Shown here one piece after another: positions 1-10,008 of a stretch of 64,000 nucleotides of DNA; position 1 is the stretch's first letter; each line of letters begins with the position of its first letter. A program made the translations under genes and the position numbers. Source of the stretch: Caulochytrium protostelioides (Eukaryota; Chytridiomycota; Caulochytriomycetes; Caulochytriales; Caulochytriaceae). The stretch lies in the NCBI GenBank assembly GCA_003615045.1, contig ML014138.1:1-64000 (forward strand), read 5' to 3'. The notes under the pieces are model-generated. The model did no database searches and was not told where the DNA came from. It saw only the letters and a program-made list of their open reading frames with translations.

Positions 1-601
1 CGGCGGCGGCGGCGGCGGCGGCGTCCGTGGGTGCTGCCCGCCAGCTCCTGAGCCCGGGGAGGCGCGGGATCGCGGGCGGGTGGACGGCGCCGCGGCGGCA
101 TGGCCGACCGGCGCGGCCGACCGGCGCGGCCGACCGGCGCGGCCGAATGGCGGCGCCGCCGTCCGGACGGCGGCGCCACGGGCCGCGGGGAGGACCCGCG
201 GCGGCGCCGCTCACGCCGCCGCCACAGGGGCCGCCGCCGCCACAGGGGCCGCCGCCGCCACACGGGCCCCGGCGCGTGGCTGAGCGACGCGCGATCGGCG
301 GTCAGGGGCCTTCCCGGGGTCGGGCGGCGGCGGCGGCGGCGGCGTCATCCGGCCGCGGCCCGTGAGGGGTCCACCGCCGGCCGCCGGCCGCCGGCACCGG
401 CGCCGGCGGCCGCCATACGGCGGTGAGACGCGCGACGTCACGCCGGGCGCCACGACCGGCGCCGCCGCGCCGTGTGACCACCACGGTGACGAGCGATCGC
501 CGCCGCCGCCGCCGCGGCGCTCGTGGACGTCACTGCGGGCCTTCGCTGTGGACGTCACTGCCGGCCTTCGCTGTGGCCCGCCGCCGCCGTCGCCGCCGCC
601 G

Positions 602-650
<49 letters not shown>

Positions 651-1162
651 CGCACGGCATACCCTCTCCCGGAGAGGCTCGACCCGACCACGCGCTCGAA
701 CGCGGCGCTCGACACCCAAAGACACTCATGGCTCCCGCCTGGGTGGGGTGGGGTGGCGACCGGGGTCGTGCTGTTCCCCATGGGTGGCACATCACAACCT
801 GAAACATGGGCCCGCAAGCCACCGCCGCTCCTCTCCTATTGCGGGGGCCGATCGTGCGTCTTGATCCTTCCTTCCGCCGAGGGTCCACCACCTGTTCCAT
901 TCATACGCTCCCCCACCTCCCCGCCAGTCATCGTCGACCGCCCGCCACGACGATCTCGTCGCCCTGCGTCGGCAGCAGACACCGTCTAGGTCATCGCTGA
1001 CACCGACGATACCGGACCGGTCGTATCTGACGCGGTCCCGTAGGATCTCACGAGCCCCACTCGAGGGTCCAGACGCCGGCGGCCCTCTCCTTGGGTCTCG
1101 GCTGACGGTGCCACGTCGCCGTGAGCCCGCCTCGCGCACCCCCGCGGGGCGATTCAGCCAGG
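1..1162. repeat. Triplet-rich DNA without a supported gene, with CGG and CTG tracts
   Basis: This stretch is extremely G+C rich and built of short repeats. It opens with a CGG tract (1-22). About 108-147 repeats a GACCGGCGCGGCC-type unit, 213-275 repeats an 18-bp GCCGCCGCCACAGGG-type unit, and 603-650 is an uninterrupted CTG tract of about 16 copies. Long open frames exist on both strands, but they are low-complexity Arg/Ala/Pro translations typical of GC-rich shadow frames. I recognise no domain. The last few hundred bases are likely the 5' flank of the BTB gene that follows. Confidence 0.7.
603..650. repeat. CTG trinucleotide tract (~16 copies)
   Basis: Uninterrupted CTG/CAG repeat in the GC-rich leader region. 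It would read poly-Leu, poly-Cys, poly-Ala, poly-Gln or poly-Ser depending on frame; none of the surrounding frames is convincing as a gene. Confidence 0.95.
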
Positions 1163-4100
1163 ATGGCCACCAAAATGACCTCGCTGCCCAGCGCGGGCCG
1201 TGCCGGCGACCTGGGCTGGAAAACGAGCAGCTACCACGACCTCATCCCCATCAACCGCGAGCTGGCCGCGCCACTGCTCCACGAGATCCGCTCCGCCCAG
1301 GCCCGCTACGAAGCCGCCCACGACGACGCGGACCACCCGGCGCAGCAGGAAGCCTCGCCCGTCTCGACCGCGTCGTCCTCGCCGCGGTCGGGCCACTCCC
1401 ACGCCAAATCGGGTCGCGCCCGTCCGCAGCGTCTCGCCGACCGCGTCACGGACCGCATCCCCGCGGCCGACAGCCCCGCCCTGCTCGCGTTCTACCGCCG
1501 CATCACCCAGAACCTCGCGCAGTATGGGTGGAAGAAGGGTCTCTTCAGCGACGTCACGGTCGTCGCCATGGGCCACCCGTTCCAGCTGCACCGCTTGATT
1601 CTGCTGCAGAGTCCTTACTTTGCGGGGCTGTTTGCCGGGATCCACCCCGCGGCCGAGGAGCCGTCGCCCCCGGACGTGCATGGTCGCCGCGCCTCGGCCA
1701 CCCCCTCGATGGCGCCCGTCGATCCCACGGCGCCGCTCTGGGCCGACACGCACCACCCGACGATCCATCTCCACTTCGACGAAGACTCGCCCATCACGCT
1801 GTTCACAATCGAGATTGTGCTCGCGCGCCTGTACGGACGGTTCCGCGTGCCGACCGAGGCCGAGTCGGAGACGCCCGTGCTCACGCCCGAGACGGCGCCC
1901 GCGCTGCTGGTGACAGCGCAGTACTTTGGCGACACGGAGCTCGCGCAGATCTGTTTGGCGTTCGTGTGCAACACCATCACGCACGGCACCATCGGGTTCT
2001 ACTGCGCGTGGTTCGAGGAGTACGACGTCGGCGCCGACGTCCACGCCGTTGTCGGCGACGCGCTGCTCGTGCACCTCTCGCGCCGTCTCGCCGTCGACAC
2101 GCCCCTCCAGAAAGCCATCACGCAGCCGCGCGAGCACGGCGGCGTCCACTGGGGCCTCATCGAGCGCGTGCTGTACGCGGACTGCCTGTGCGTGCGCAAC
2201 GAGGCCGAGCGCGTGCGCCTCGTGCTCCGCCTCGCCCACCGCTACCTCCAGTCGCATCTCGCCGCGCCGCCGCGGGGGCTGGCATCACGTGACGCGCTGC
2301 GCGCCAGGCTCACCCGCGTCGAGCGCGTCCACGCGCAGGTCCAGCGCACGCTCACCCTCGTGCCCGTGTATGCGCACCTGCCGCTCGCGGACCTGACGGC
2401 GTTGCGCCAGGCCGCGCAGCAGGCCCAGACGTGCCTCGGCCAGCTCAAGCAGGAGCTCCATACGCGCGCCGCGACCCGGCGCGACATCAACTACCTGAGC
2501 CTCCCCGCGCTCCCGGAGATCGAAGCCGCAATGGCGCAGCAGCATGCGCTGCGGTTTGCAGTCGAGACGAGCGCGCCCGACAGTCGCTCGATGTCCCTCA
2601 CGATGCCCGGCTCGGCCGCCTCAAGCCCGTGCGATGGGTCCGACCTCGGTCCCCGCGCCGCGTCCGGAAGCAGCCACACGTCCAGCACGTCGTCGTCGTC
2701 GTCTGCGGCGGTGTCGCCGCTGCTCGACGCATCCAGCGACATCGACGACCCCTTCCGCAGCGACGACCGACGCACCTACTTTGTCCACCAGCCGCGGGTG
2801 TGCTCGCCCCAGTCCACGAAGCACGGCGCCAAGACCGCGGTGCCCGTCGACGACACGGACCGCATCACGGTGCAGAGCCTCAACGACCTCATCCTCAAGC
2901 GCGGCGGACTGCCGCGCTCCCTGCACGGCGCGACGTCCGTGAACGCGTGCCTGGCCGACGTCAAGGCGATGCCCTTCCGCTTCGCCGTCAAGTTCAAGCG
3001 CGGGCTCGCGCGGCAGCTCCGCGCCGGCGACCGCGTCGCCTCCCACCGCGTCTTCTACGCGGGGTCCATCTGGCAGATCTATCTGCAGATGGTGCTCGCG
3101 CCCTCGGAGCTCTCGAGCAACACCGCCGTGCTGCCCAAGCTCGGGATCTACCTGCAGCGCTTTGCGCCCGAACAGATCGGGTACCGCGTCAGCTCGCACA
3201 CCGCTGCCGCGGCCGGCGACCCGGACGCCGAGGGCGAGGAGGGCGGCCTCAGCGCCGGGAGCGCCGGGAGCGCCGAGATGGCCTCCGCGCTGCGTCTGGC
3301 GGCCGCGGGACTCGGCAGCGACGAGACGCTCGACGTCGCCGCCGCCTCGCTGTACCCGTCGGAAGCGGGACCGCTGGCGCGCCCGATCCGTCTGAGTCCG
3401 CCGACGCTGCGCACGCCCTTCAGCCAGACCGCGCACGCGCCGCCGGCCGCCGAGTCCGTCTCGGCCGCCCTGGCACCCGCCTCAGCATCCACATCCGCAT
3501 CCGCATCAGCGCCCCTCTCAGCGTCTTTGGCGCGCCACGGCGACCACGCCATGGACAGCGACAGCAACGACAGCGACATCACGCTGCCGCGCTCCAGCGC
3601 CCGCCGGATCCCCGCGTCGACGGCGCCGCCGCGCCGCGTCCGCGCCCACGGCGCCCGCTCGACGCCCCCGCGCTCCGTCTCGCGCTCCCGCTCGCCCGGC
3701 TCGCCGCCGTCCGCTCGCGCCGCGGCGCATCAACCGGACCGTCACGCCGCCGATGGGGCCGACGACGACACGCACGCCGACGACGCGACTCATGCCGACG
3801 ACGAGGCTCACCACGCGGAGGACGACGCGGATGACGTGTTCGACGAGGACATCTTTGGAGACGAGAGCAGCGACGACGATGCGGCGGCTGCCGAGGACGC
3901 GAGCGACGCACTGCGCCGGCGCTGGCAGGCGGCGCGGCGGGCGATGCGGCACCGTGGCCGCGGGGCCGCGCCGAGCCCGGCGCCGAAGCCGCCGTCGGTG
4001 CACGCGACGCTGACGCAGCCGCAGCCCGCGCTGCCGTACAGCGACCCGCGCGAGGCGACGCTGACGTGGTTCACGCTGTATTGCTACTTTGGCACGAAGC

Positions 4101-4321
4101 TGTTCCGTCTCGCGAGCAAGCCGGACACGTTCCGGCACAGCCAGTCGTGGGGCTGGCGCAGCGCCAAGCTGTGGAACTTTGTGGCCTGCCTCGAGAACGG
4201 CGGGACCTCGCTGCTGGACTGGGACCACAGCGCGCTGCCGAGCGCCGCACTGGATGGGGCCGAGATGAGCGACGACCACGAGACGACGCTGGAGATCTGT
4301 GTCGCGATGGGCCACTCCTAG
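1163..4321 (+). CDS. BTB/POZ-domain protein with BACK-like region and split fungal C-terminal domain
   Basis: Intronless, 1052 aa from the first in-frame ATG; the open frame starts upstream only with GTG. A BTB/POZ fold is visible from about residue 126 (GLFSDVTVVAMGHPFQLHRL), interrupted by a Pro/Ser insertion and resuming about residue 200. A helical BACK-like stretch follows to about 400, then Ser-rich linker. A C-terminal beta domain begins near 604 (RFAVKFKRG...FYAGSIWQIYLQ...LGIYLQRF), is interrupted by about 290 residues of Ser/Pro/Asp-rich sequence with a strongly acidic block, and finishes near 963-1002 (TWFTLYCYFGTKLF...SQSWGWRSAKL). This split arrangement resembles fungal BTB proteins with a MATH-like tail. 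Such proteins are often substrate adaptors or scaffolds; a specific role cannot be read here. Confidence 0.8.
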   Translation: MATKMTSLPSAGRAGDLGWKTSSYHDLIPINRELAAPLLHEIRSAQARYEAAHDDADHPAQQEASPVSTASSSPRSGHSHAKSGRARPQRLADRVTDRIPAADSPALLAFYRRITQNLAQYGWKKGLFSDVTVVAMGHPFQLHRLILLQSPYFAGLFAGIHPAAEEPSPPDVHGRRASATPSMAPVDPTAPLWADTHHPTIHLHFDEDSPITLFTIEIVLARLYGRFRVPTEAESETPVLTPETAPALLVTAQYFGDTELAQICLAFVCNTITHGTIGFYCAWFEEYDVGADVHAVVGDALLVHLSRRLAVDTPLQKAITQPREHGGVHWGLIERVLYADCLCVRNEAERVRLVLRLAHRYLQSHLAAPPRGLASRDALRARLTRVERVHAQVQRTLTLVPVYAHLPLADLTALRQAAQQAQTCLGQLKQELHTRAATRRDINYLSLPALPEIEAAMAQQHALRFAVETSAPDSRSMSLTMPGSAASSPCDGSDLGPRAASGSSHTSSTSSSSSAAVSPLLDASSDIDDPFRSDDRRTYFVHQPRVCSPQSTKHGAKTAVPVDDTDRITVQSLNDLILKRGGLPRSLHGATSVNACLADVKAMPFRFAVKFKRGLARQLRAGDRVASHRVFYAGSIWQIYLQMVLAPSELSSNTAVLPKLGIYLQRFAPEQIGYRVSSHTAAAAGDPDAEGEEGGLSAGSAGSAEMASALRLAAAGLGSDETLDVAAASLYPSEAGPLARPIRLSPPTLRTPFSQTAHAPPAAESVSAALAPASASTSASASAPLSASLARHGDHAMDSDSNDSDITLPRSSARRIPASTAPPRRVRAHGARSTPPRSVSRSRSPGSPPSARAAAHQPDRHAADGADDDTHADDATHADDEAHHAEDDADDVFDEDIFGDESSDDDAAAAEDASDALRRRWQAARRAMRHRGRGAAPSPAPKPPSVHATLTQPQPALPYSDPREATLTWFTLYCYFGTKLFRLASKPDTFRHSQSWGWRSAKLWNFVACLENGGTSLLDWDHSALPSAALDGAEMSDDHETTLEICVAMGHS

Positions 4322-5185
4322 TCTGCTTGGCATAGGGCCTGCTCGACGGCTCCCTCGAAGGCCTCAGGAACGCTTTCGTCCGCTTTCATACCCATCGTCT
4401 CCCTTCCTTAATTTATACCTAAAAAAAGATGACTATGTGACGGAGCGGCCTGCGCATTCATCGCCCGCCGGGGAGACCGCCCCACGCGCGCGACCATGCT
4501 CTCGATGGACCACCGTCACTGGCGATCGCGACCGGGTCGCTGGTCCGAAGTGTGGCGTGCACGTCGGGACAGAACGGGACCAGCGGGGGTCCGGTCCAGG
4601 GCGGAGCATGCCGAACACCCTCGGGCCCGCCGCGCCGCCATCCGCCGCGCCGCCGTCCGCCGCGCCGCCATCCGCCTTGCTCGACGCCCGCGGTGGCCGA
4701 CGGCGTGCGGCGCGACAGCGCGGCCGGTTGGTTGTCGGGGCGCTGAGATTGAATGCGCTCGGAGCCGCGCGGTCGGCCGTCGGGCATGGCGACGCGCAAC
4801 GCTGCGGCGGCCTCGTGGCGACCCCCCATCGGCGGCGGCGCTCTCGCCGGCACGCCGACGGCACCGCGTACGCCGGCGACGCTGGGCGTTGTTGTTGTGC
4901 AGAAGGGGTGCCCGAAGGGCGGCGGCGGCGATGCGTGCTGAACGGTCGCGGGCGAGACTGAGTGAGACGGAACCGGCACCAGCGGCGTTTTCCACGGTCG
5001 ATCCGGTGCCCATCCCGGTAGACTGCGATTTGCTGGATCCTCGCCACGGCCGTCCGTTTGCCGCTCCTGCGCCATCCTGCGCGCTGAGACCGCTGCTTTG
5101 ACCTCTCTCCCCCGTCGGGGTTGCGCGATACCGGTGCCGAACGATACTGAGCAGAGACCCCTCGCGAGCCGAGACGGTCGTGAGC
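4322..5185. other. Intergenic region between BTB gene and uridine kinase-like gene
   Basis: No supported gene. An A/T-rich patch (about 4409-4436) just downstream of the BTB stop may hold its poly(A) signal. Positions 4625-4680 carry a 15-bp repeat of the type CGCCGCGCCGCCATC. The open frames on both strands lack recognisable domains and are compositional. Confidence 0.6.
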
Positions 5186-6103
5186 ATGTCCACGGTCCAC
5201 GTGCCGCGGTCGCGGCAGAGCACCACGCCTGGCCTCGGCCTCGGCAATGAAGCGATGCGCATGTCGAACCACTCGCTGTACGAAGCGACGCTGAGCACCG
5301 ACGCACCGAAGCGGCGCCCCGTGTTCATTGTCGGCGTCAGCGGCGGCGCCGCGAGCGGCAAGAAACAGGTCTCCAACCTCGTCAAGGAGGCCGTTGTCCA
5401 CAAGGTCAGCGGGTCCCTACTCTACCAGAACGTCAGCATCGCGATCCTCTCGCAGGAAGACTTCCACCGCTCCTTGTCGGAGGAGGAGCACGCCAAGGCC
5501 GTGCGCGGCGCCTTCAACTTCGACCACCCGGACGCCTTTGACTTTGATTTGCTCGAGAACGTCCTGCTGCGCCTCCTGAAGGGCGAGCGCGTCGAAATCC
5601 CGCGGTGGGACTTCAGCTCGCACAAGCGCATTGAGGCACAGACCGTCGTCGAAAAGCCCGACGTCGTCATTATCTCGGGCATCCTGATGCTGTACAAGAG
5701 CCGGATCCGGCAGCTGCTCAGTCTGAAGGTTTTCGTCGACCTGGACAGCGACGACCGGCTCGCACGCCAGGTCATCCGCGACTCGACGCAGCGCTACAAC
5801 AACTCACTCAACGACATCCTGCGCTTCTACATGCGCTACGTGAAGCCGTCTTTCGAGGAGTTTGTGCTGCCCACCAAGAAGTTCGCCGACCTCATCATCC
5901 CGCGCGGCGAAACCAACGCCAAGGCGATCGATGTGCTCGCTCAGCACATTGTCGACCTCATCCTCGCGAGGCAGCACCGCGAGAGCATCAACTCAACGGT
6001 CGACGGCTGCGTCGACGACGACAATGCGTCCGTGTGCTCCGCCGACCTCTTCCAGGGCCTCGAGCCCAAGGACTGGGAGGAGTTCGAGCCCATCCAGGAG
6101 TGA
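5186..6103 (+). CDS. Uridine kinase-like P-loop kinase
   Basis: 305 aa, single exon; the ATG at 5186 is the first in-frame ATG. The fold matches uridine/cytidine kinase: P-loop about residues 50-60 (GVSGGAASGKKQV), substrate segment with YQNVSIAILSQEDFHR, FNFDHPDAFD, IPRWDFSSHKR, and VIISGILMLY and DLDSDDRLARQVIRDSTQR as in UCK/Urk1. Members phosphorylate uridine and cytidine in the cytosolic pyrimidine salvage pathway using ATP or GTP. Oddity: the residue after the P-loop lysine is Lys (GKK) instead of the usual Ser/Thr that helps bind Mg. About 40 N-terminal residues and an acidic tail lie outside the core. The kinase fold is clear; catalytic competence is uncertain because of the GKK change. 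Confidence 0.85.
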   Translation: MSTVHVPRSRQSTTPGLGLGNEAMRMSNHSLYEATLSTDAPKRRPVFIVGVSGGAASGKKQVSNLVKEAVVHKVSGSLLYQNVSIAILSQEDFHRSLSEEEHAKAVRGAFNFDHPDAFDFDLLENVLLRLLKGERVEIPRWDFSSHKRIEAQTVVEKPDVVIISGILMLYKSRIRQLLSLKVFVDLDSDDRLARQVIRDSTQRYNNSLNDILRFYMRYVKPSFEEFVLPTKKFADLIIPRGETNAKAIDVLAQHIVDLILARQHRESINSTVDGCVDDDNASVCSADLFQGLEPKDWEEFEPIQE

Positions 6104-6307
6104 GTGGCGCCATCGCGTTTTGGCGAACAGCGCGCCCGGCTTCACATTGCCCCCCTCTCCCCCTGGCTTCCGAAACGACGGCGGCCAGTTCAAAACTATG
6201 CGTCACCGACCGGGGGTCGATCATCGATTCCCGCTGGCTGCCCGCGTTTTTTAAACCCTTTTCTCTATTTAAGATCACCTTCGCGTCGGGTCATTTCCGA
6301 CGTTGCT

Positions 6308-7785
6308 TCATCCCTGGTATTCGATGCGGATCAGGCGGTGGTAGCGGATATAGTACACGAACAGCCCAAGGGCGCCCGCAACTTCGGCCCACACGAGCAG
6401 CCGCGAGCGCAGCGGCACATCGTCCTGCCGCTGGTGGCGCTTGGGCCCCCACCACGTCCGCACGGCCTGCCACGAGCTCGCCAAGAGGCTCTGCGGATGC
6501 AGGAGACCCACGGCGCGCGATGTGATCGTGCTCAAGCACCACGACGTCCGCGACGGCGGCGGCGGCGCCAGAGCGGCGAGGGCCTCCGAGACGTCGCCGT
6601 GCGTGGCTTGCTGCAGGCGCTGCTCCAAACCCTTGACGAGCGCGCAGAGCCTGGGGAACTCGAAGGCCAGCATACTCGAGAGATGCGGGACCGACAGCGA
6701 CGGCGCGAGGTGCAGGGCGAGATGGCCATACACGACGGCGTCGAGGGCCGCGGGGGTCGCGCCGCCTAAGAAGACGCCGTCGCCCATGCGAGCCTCCAGC
6801 GCGGCGTAGCACGCGCGGGCTGCGCCAAAGATGCGCTTCGCGACGCGCGCGGCGTCGGCGTCCAGCGGCGCGTCCGACGCCGGGTAGGTGTGCTTGCCGA
6901 GCAGGCCGTGACTCTCCGGACGGAAGGCGCCCGTGGACGCCACGGGCCGCGTCGGCGCGGCGGACCGATCGCAGGTGTCGTCGTCGTGCTCGCGGTCGGC
7001 GTCGCGGACGAAGACGCTCGCCATGCCGTAGGCGCCGGCAAGCCGGGCTTGCGCTTGCTCGCGTAGCAGGTAGGGCAGGTAGCGCCGCTCGATCCAGGAC
7101 ATGGGGATGTGCTTCTCGGTGATTTCTGCAAAGTTGGCGCGCTCGACCCACAGCGTGTAGAGCCACGCGTCGTGCAGCGTTTCTTCGATCATTGCAATCA
7201 GCGCCGCGTGGTCGGCGAGCTCGCTTGGCGATAGGCGCCCGTCAAGGTCAAACGGCTATGCGCATGCGTCGGAGATCAGGCGAGAGATCCAGTGGTGCGA
7301 GGCGTGAGTCGTCCTACGAAAATCAAGGGTGTCTAAAAAAAGCACGTTCGACACCATGAAAGAAGAGTTCATCAAGAAAAAGACTTACACGCTTGCTCAA
7401 GAGTTTCAGAATTTCGGTCGTGCCGTGCGCCGTGACGGCGCCATGGCGGAGGACCGGCAGTCGGCCGGTATTTGACCGTTTCCAGTTGGTCGTCACATGG
7501 AGTTTCCACGGGATCCCGGCGAGTTGCAGATAAGTCTATCACTCGCATCAGCATCAGCACCAGCGAATCAAAAAGACAAACAGTGAGTCTGGCATGTCCG
7601 ACTTGAAATAAGGGCAATCCAGCACGGCTATCATGGCCACCAGGCAGCGGCGCATCCGACTGCGCATCCGTCGGGCCTTTGCCGCATCGCGTGATCGCAC
7701 ATACAATGATCGAGAGGCAGAAGGGATCAAAGGAGAGCTGGCCGAGGCCAGGGCCCCATGCCCACAGCTCATACTCGGGTTCCAT
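6308..7785 (-). CDS. Metaxin / SAM35-SAM37-type outer mitochondrial membrane protein (3 exons)
   Basis: Reconstructed as complement(join(6308..7255, 7389..7535, 7705..7785)), 391 aa. Exon 1 encodes MEPEYELWAWGPGLGQLSFD..., the metaxin N-terminus, ending at a GTATGT donor. Exon 2 begins after ..GATAG with TYLQLAGIPWKL and carries GRLPVLRHGAVTAHGTTEIL, the thioredoxin/GST-N-like fold of metaxins, ending at GTAAGT. Exon 3 starts after ..CATAG with PFDLDGRLSPSELADHAALI and continues through a GST-C-like half (GGATPAALDAVVYGHLAL) to a C-terminal hydrophobic segment (ALGLFVYYI), a likely tail anchor. All junctions are phase 0. Metaxins act in the SAM complex that inserts beta-barrel proteins into the outer membrane. 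It is convergent with the upstream kinase gene (about 200 bp between stops). Confidence 0.87.
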
Positions 7786-8334
7786 GGCCGCCCGGAACAA
7801 CAAACGACGTCGGCGAAGCGATCTGGGCGGGGTTGAGCGGTGGGTCGTCTGTCGCGGAAACGGCCGAGAGTGTTCGGCGCAGGCGACGGCGACTTTTTCT
7901 TGGAGAACACACCGTGACCATCACGGCCGCGCCTGGTTCATACGAAGGGAGAGCGCCAGGTCATGCTCCCAAGAGTGGCGGTCATCGGGAGCCCGCGGGC
8001 GGTGATGGACGGAGGGCGGAGCGACGCGCATGAAATGTGGCCTCGCCATGGACATTCAAGTGCAAGGCGTCCAACCCGCCGAGGCTGACGGGCCCCAGCC
8101 ACGGCCTTCGCAAGCCGCCGTTGGACCCCTGTTTCCTACAGGGGCCGGGCGCACGGCGCTCCTTCGCCTGCGCCATTCCCCTCCGCCGCGATCGGCCCAC
8201 ATCATCCTTCGTCCATCGCGTGGTGCGCACGTGGCCGGGACCAGCTATTTTTGTTTTTGAATATCTGCCGAGTGGACCGTCAGAATGGTCAGAGTGGTCC
8301 ATCATCATCAGATCAGAATTTTCCAGAGCTCCTT
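7786..8334. other. Intergenic region between metaxin and lectin genes
   Basis: Upstream flank of the metaxin gene and 3' flank of the lectin gene, both on the minus strand. Low-scoring open frames only; no recognisable protein or RNA. Confidence 0.55.
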
Positions 8335-10008
8335 TTACAGGAATTTCTTGGGCTGGGAGTTGCGCGAGCGGAGGAAGGCCGCGACGCAGAGGCAGACCAG
8401 CATGCCGATCGAGAACGCGAGCCCGAAGCTGAGGTAGCCGAGACGGTTCTGGTCGCGCAGCGTCTTGTGCAGCGTCTCGTGCGAGTCGGCGATGGTCGCG
8501 CGCGCGGCGCCGACGTCCGCCTTGAGCTCCGAGTAAACCGACTCGGCCTGGCGGTTGCCGCTCTGGACATGGTAGAACCAGTTGCGCACGTCTTCCTCGA
8601 CCTTCTCGACCTTGCGGAGGATGGCTTCGAGGCGCGTCTCGAGGCGCGACGCCGCGGCCTCGGCGGCCCGCTCGGCGGCCCGCTCGGCAGTTGCTTCGCA
8701 CGCCTCCGCCGCCCCGGCGGTCACAGCGCCGCTGTCCGAGGGCCGCATGAAGTGGGAGGAGAGCAGCGTGATGCCGTCGAGGATATGGTCCTGGCCCTCG
8801 CGGAACTGCTCGAGGATCTCGGCGGTCGGCACGACCTCGTCGGGCTCCAGCGCTGCATGCTGCGCCTCGCGCAGCCGCCGGGCCATGGCCTCGCTCTCCT
8901 GGATGGCCTGGCGCAGCCGCGGCGTCATGACGAACGGCTGGCCGCGCTGCAGGTAGGCGGCCTCCTCGCCGCGCAGGCCATGGGGCCGCGGCGGCGGCTG
9001 CAGCTGCTCGACCTCCATCGAATACACGTCGACGTTGTCGTGGTACAGGGGCTCGGTGGCGGCCGACACGCCGAACTGGAGGCCCGTGGGCAGATCGAGG
9101 TCGCGCGCCGTGAAGCATTCGACCCAGAGCTTCCCGCGGTGCGTGACATCCATCTCGACGGTGAGCGTGCGGTTCACATAGGACATGCGGAACCAGACTG
9201 GGTGCAGGGTGTTGCGGTACTGGCGGAAGCACCCGCCGAGCTTGGGCGTGGTTGCGAGCATCGCGCTCGTCGTAGCCGCGTCGCCGCGAGACTGGACGCC
9301 GTAGATGTACGGCGAGTAGCGGCGGCTCGCGACGTCGGCTGTGTCGAGGACGACGGCGAGGCCCTGGAAGGCGTTGGGCGCGCCATAGAAGGGGCCCAAG
9401 CCATTAGTGTTGTTGCTATACCAGAAGGTGAGACCCTCGCCGCCGGCATACCCACGGCCCGTAACAAGGAACGACGAGGTCAAGCGCCACGCCGCCATCG
9501 AGTTCTTTTCCATCGTCCACAGCGAGCCGCGCTGGTGCGGCACCGAGGGCACGAGCCGGATATAGTCCTGAGCCCGCAGGATCACTAGCGACCGCAGAGA
9601 TACATCAAACCCGCAGGCGAGAAAGAGGCAGGGGTGAGTGGCCTAGTGATGGCACGTAGACGGCGGGAGATGGGGCGACGCGTCGCCCTACTGCTGCATG
9701 GGCCGCGAAAGCCGTTACCGCGGGGGTTGTTACTTACTGCCGTGGGTTTTCCAAAAGGGGATGAGGTGGCGCACATCGTAGTAGTAGAGCGGGAACTTCA
9801 TGGCCATCTTGTACTCGTAACGCGAAGGAATCGCGACGCTGTCGCCGTTCTTGGCCTTCGTGCCGGCCTGGCCCGTCTGGCCGACGACCGGCGTCGGCTT
9901 GGGCTGGGCGATCTCGCCTTGAGCGCCCGGCGGCAGGAGGATCAGCGCGAGCAGCACGAGCATCAGCAGGGCCCCGAGACGGGCCAAGCCCGCGGCAGGA
10001 CGCGCCAT
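8335..10008 (-). CDS. ERGIC-53/Emp47-type L-lectin cargo receptor (2 exons)
   Basis: complement(join(8335..9584, 9738..10008)), 506 aa. Exon 1 holds a signal peptide (LGALLMLVLLALILLPPGAQG) and the start of the lectin domain (YEYKMAMKFP...IPFWKTHG), ending at GTAAGT. Exon 2 follows ..GCTAG and restores the frame. The carbohydrate-recognition beta-sandwich runs to about residue 270 (QRGSLWTMEKN, VTGRGYAGGEGLTFWYS, FGVSAATEPLYHDNVDVYS), followed by a coiled-coil stalk, a transmembrane helix (LGYLSFGLAFSIGMLVCLCVAAFL) and a cytosolic tail ending KKFL. That is a KKXX signal for COPI retrieval. Proteins of this type cycle between ER and Golgi carrying glycoproteins. Residues equivalent to the Ca-binding Asn/Asp of human LMAN1 look absent, as in yeast Emp47. 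Confidence 0.9.

Noticed and set aside
1-22. Telomere-like array at the window start
   Set aside because: The repeat is CGG, not a TTAGGG-type telomere unit.
603-650. Poly-Gln/poly-Ala gene around the CTG tract
   Set aside because: No frame through the tract has a domain or credible flanks; treated as a microsatellite.
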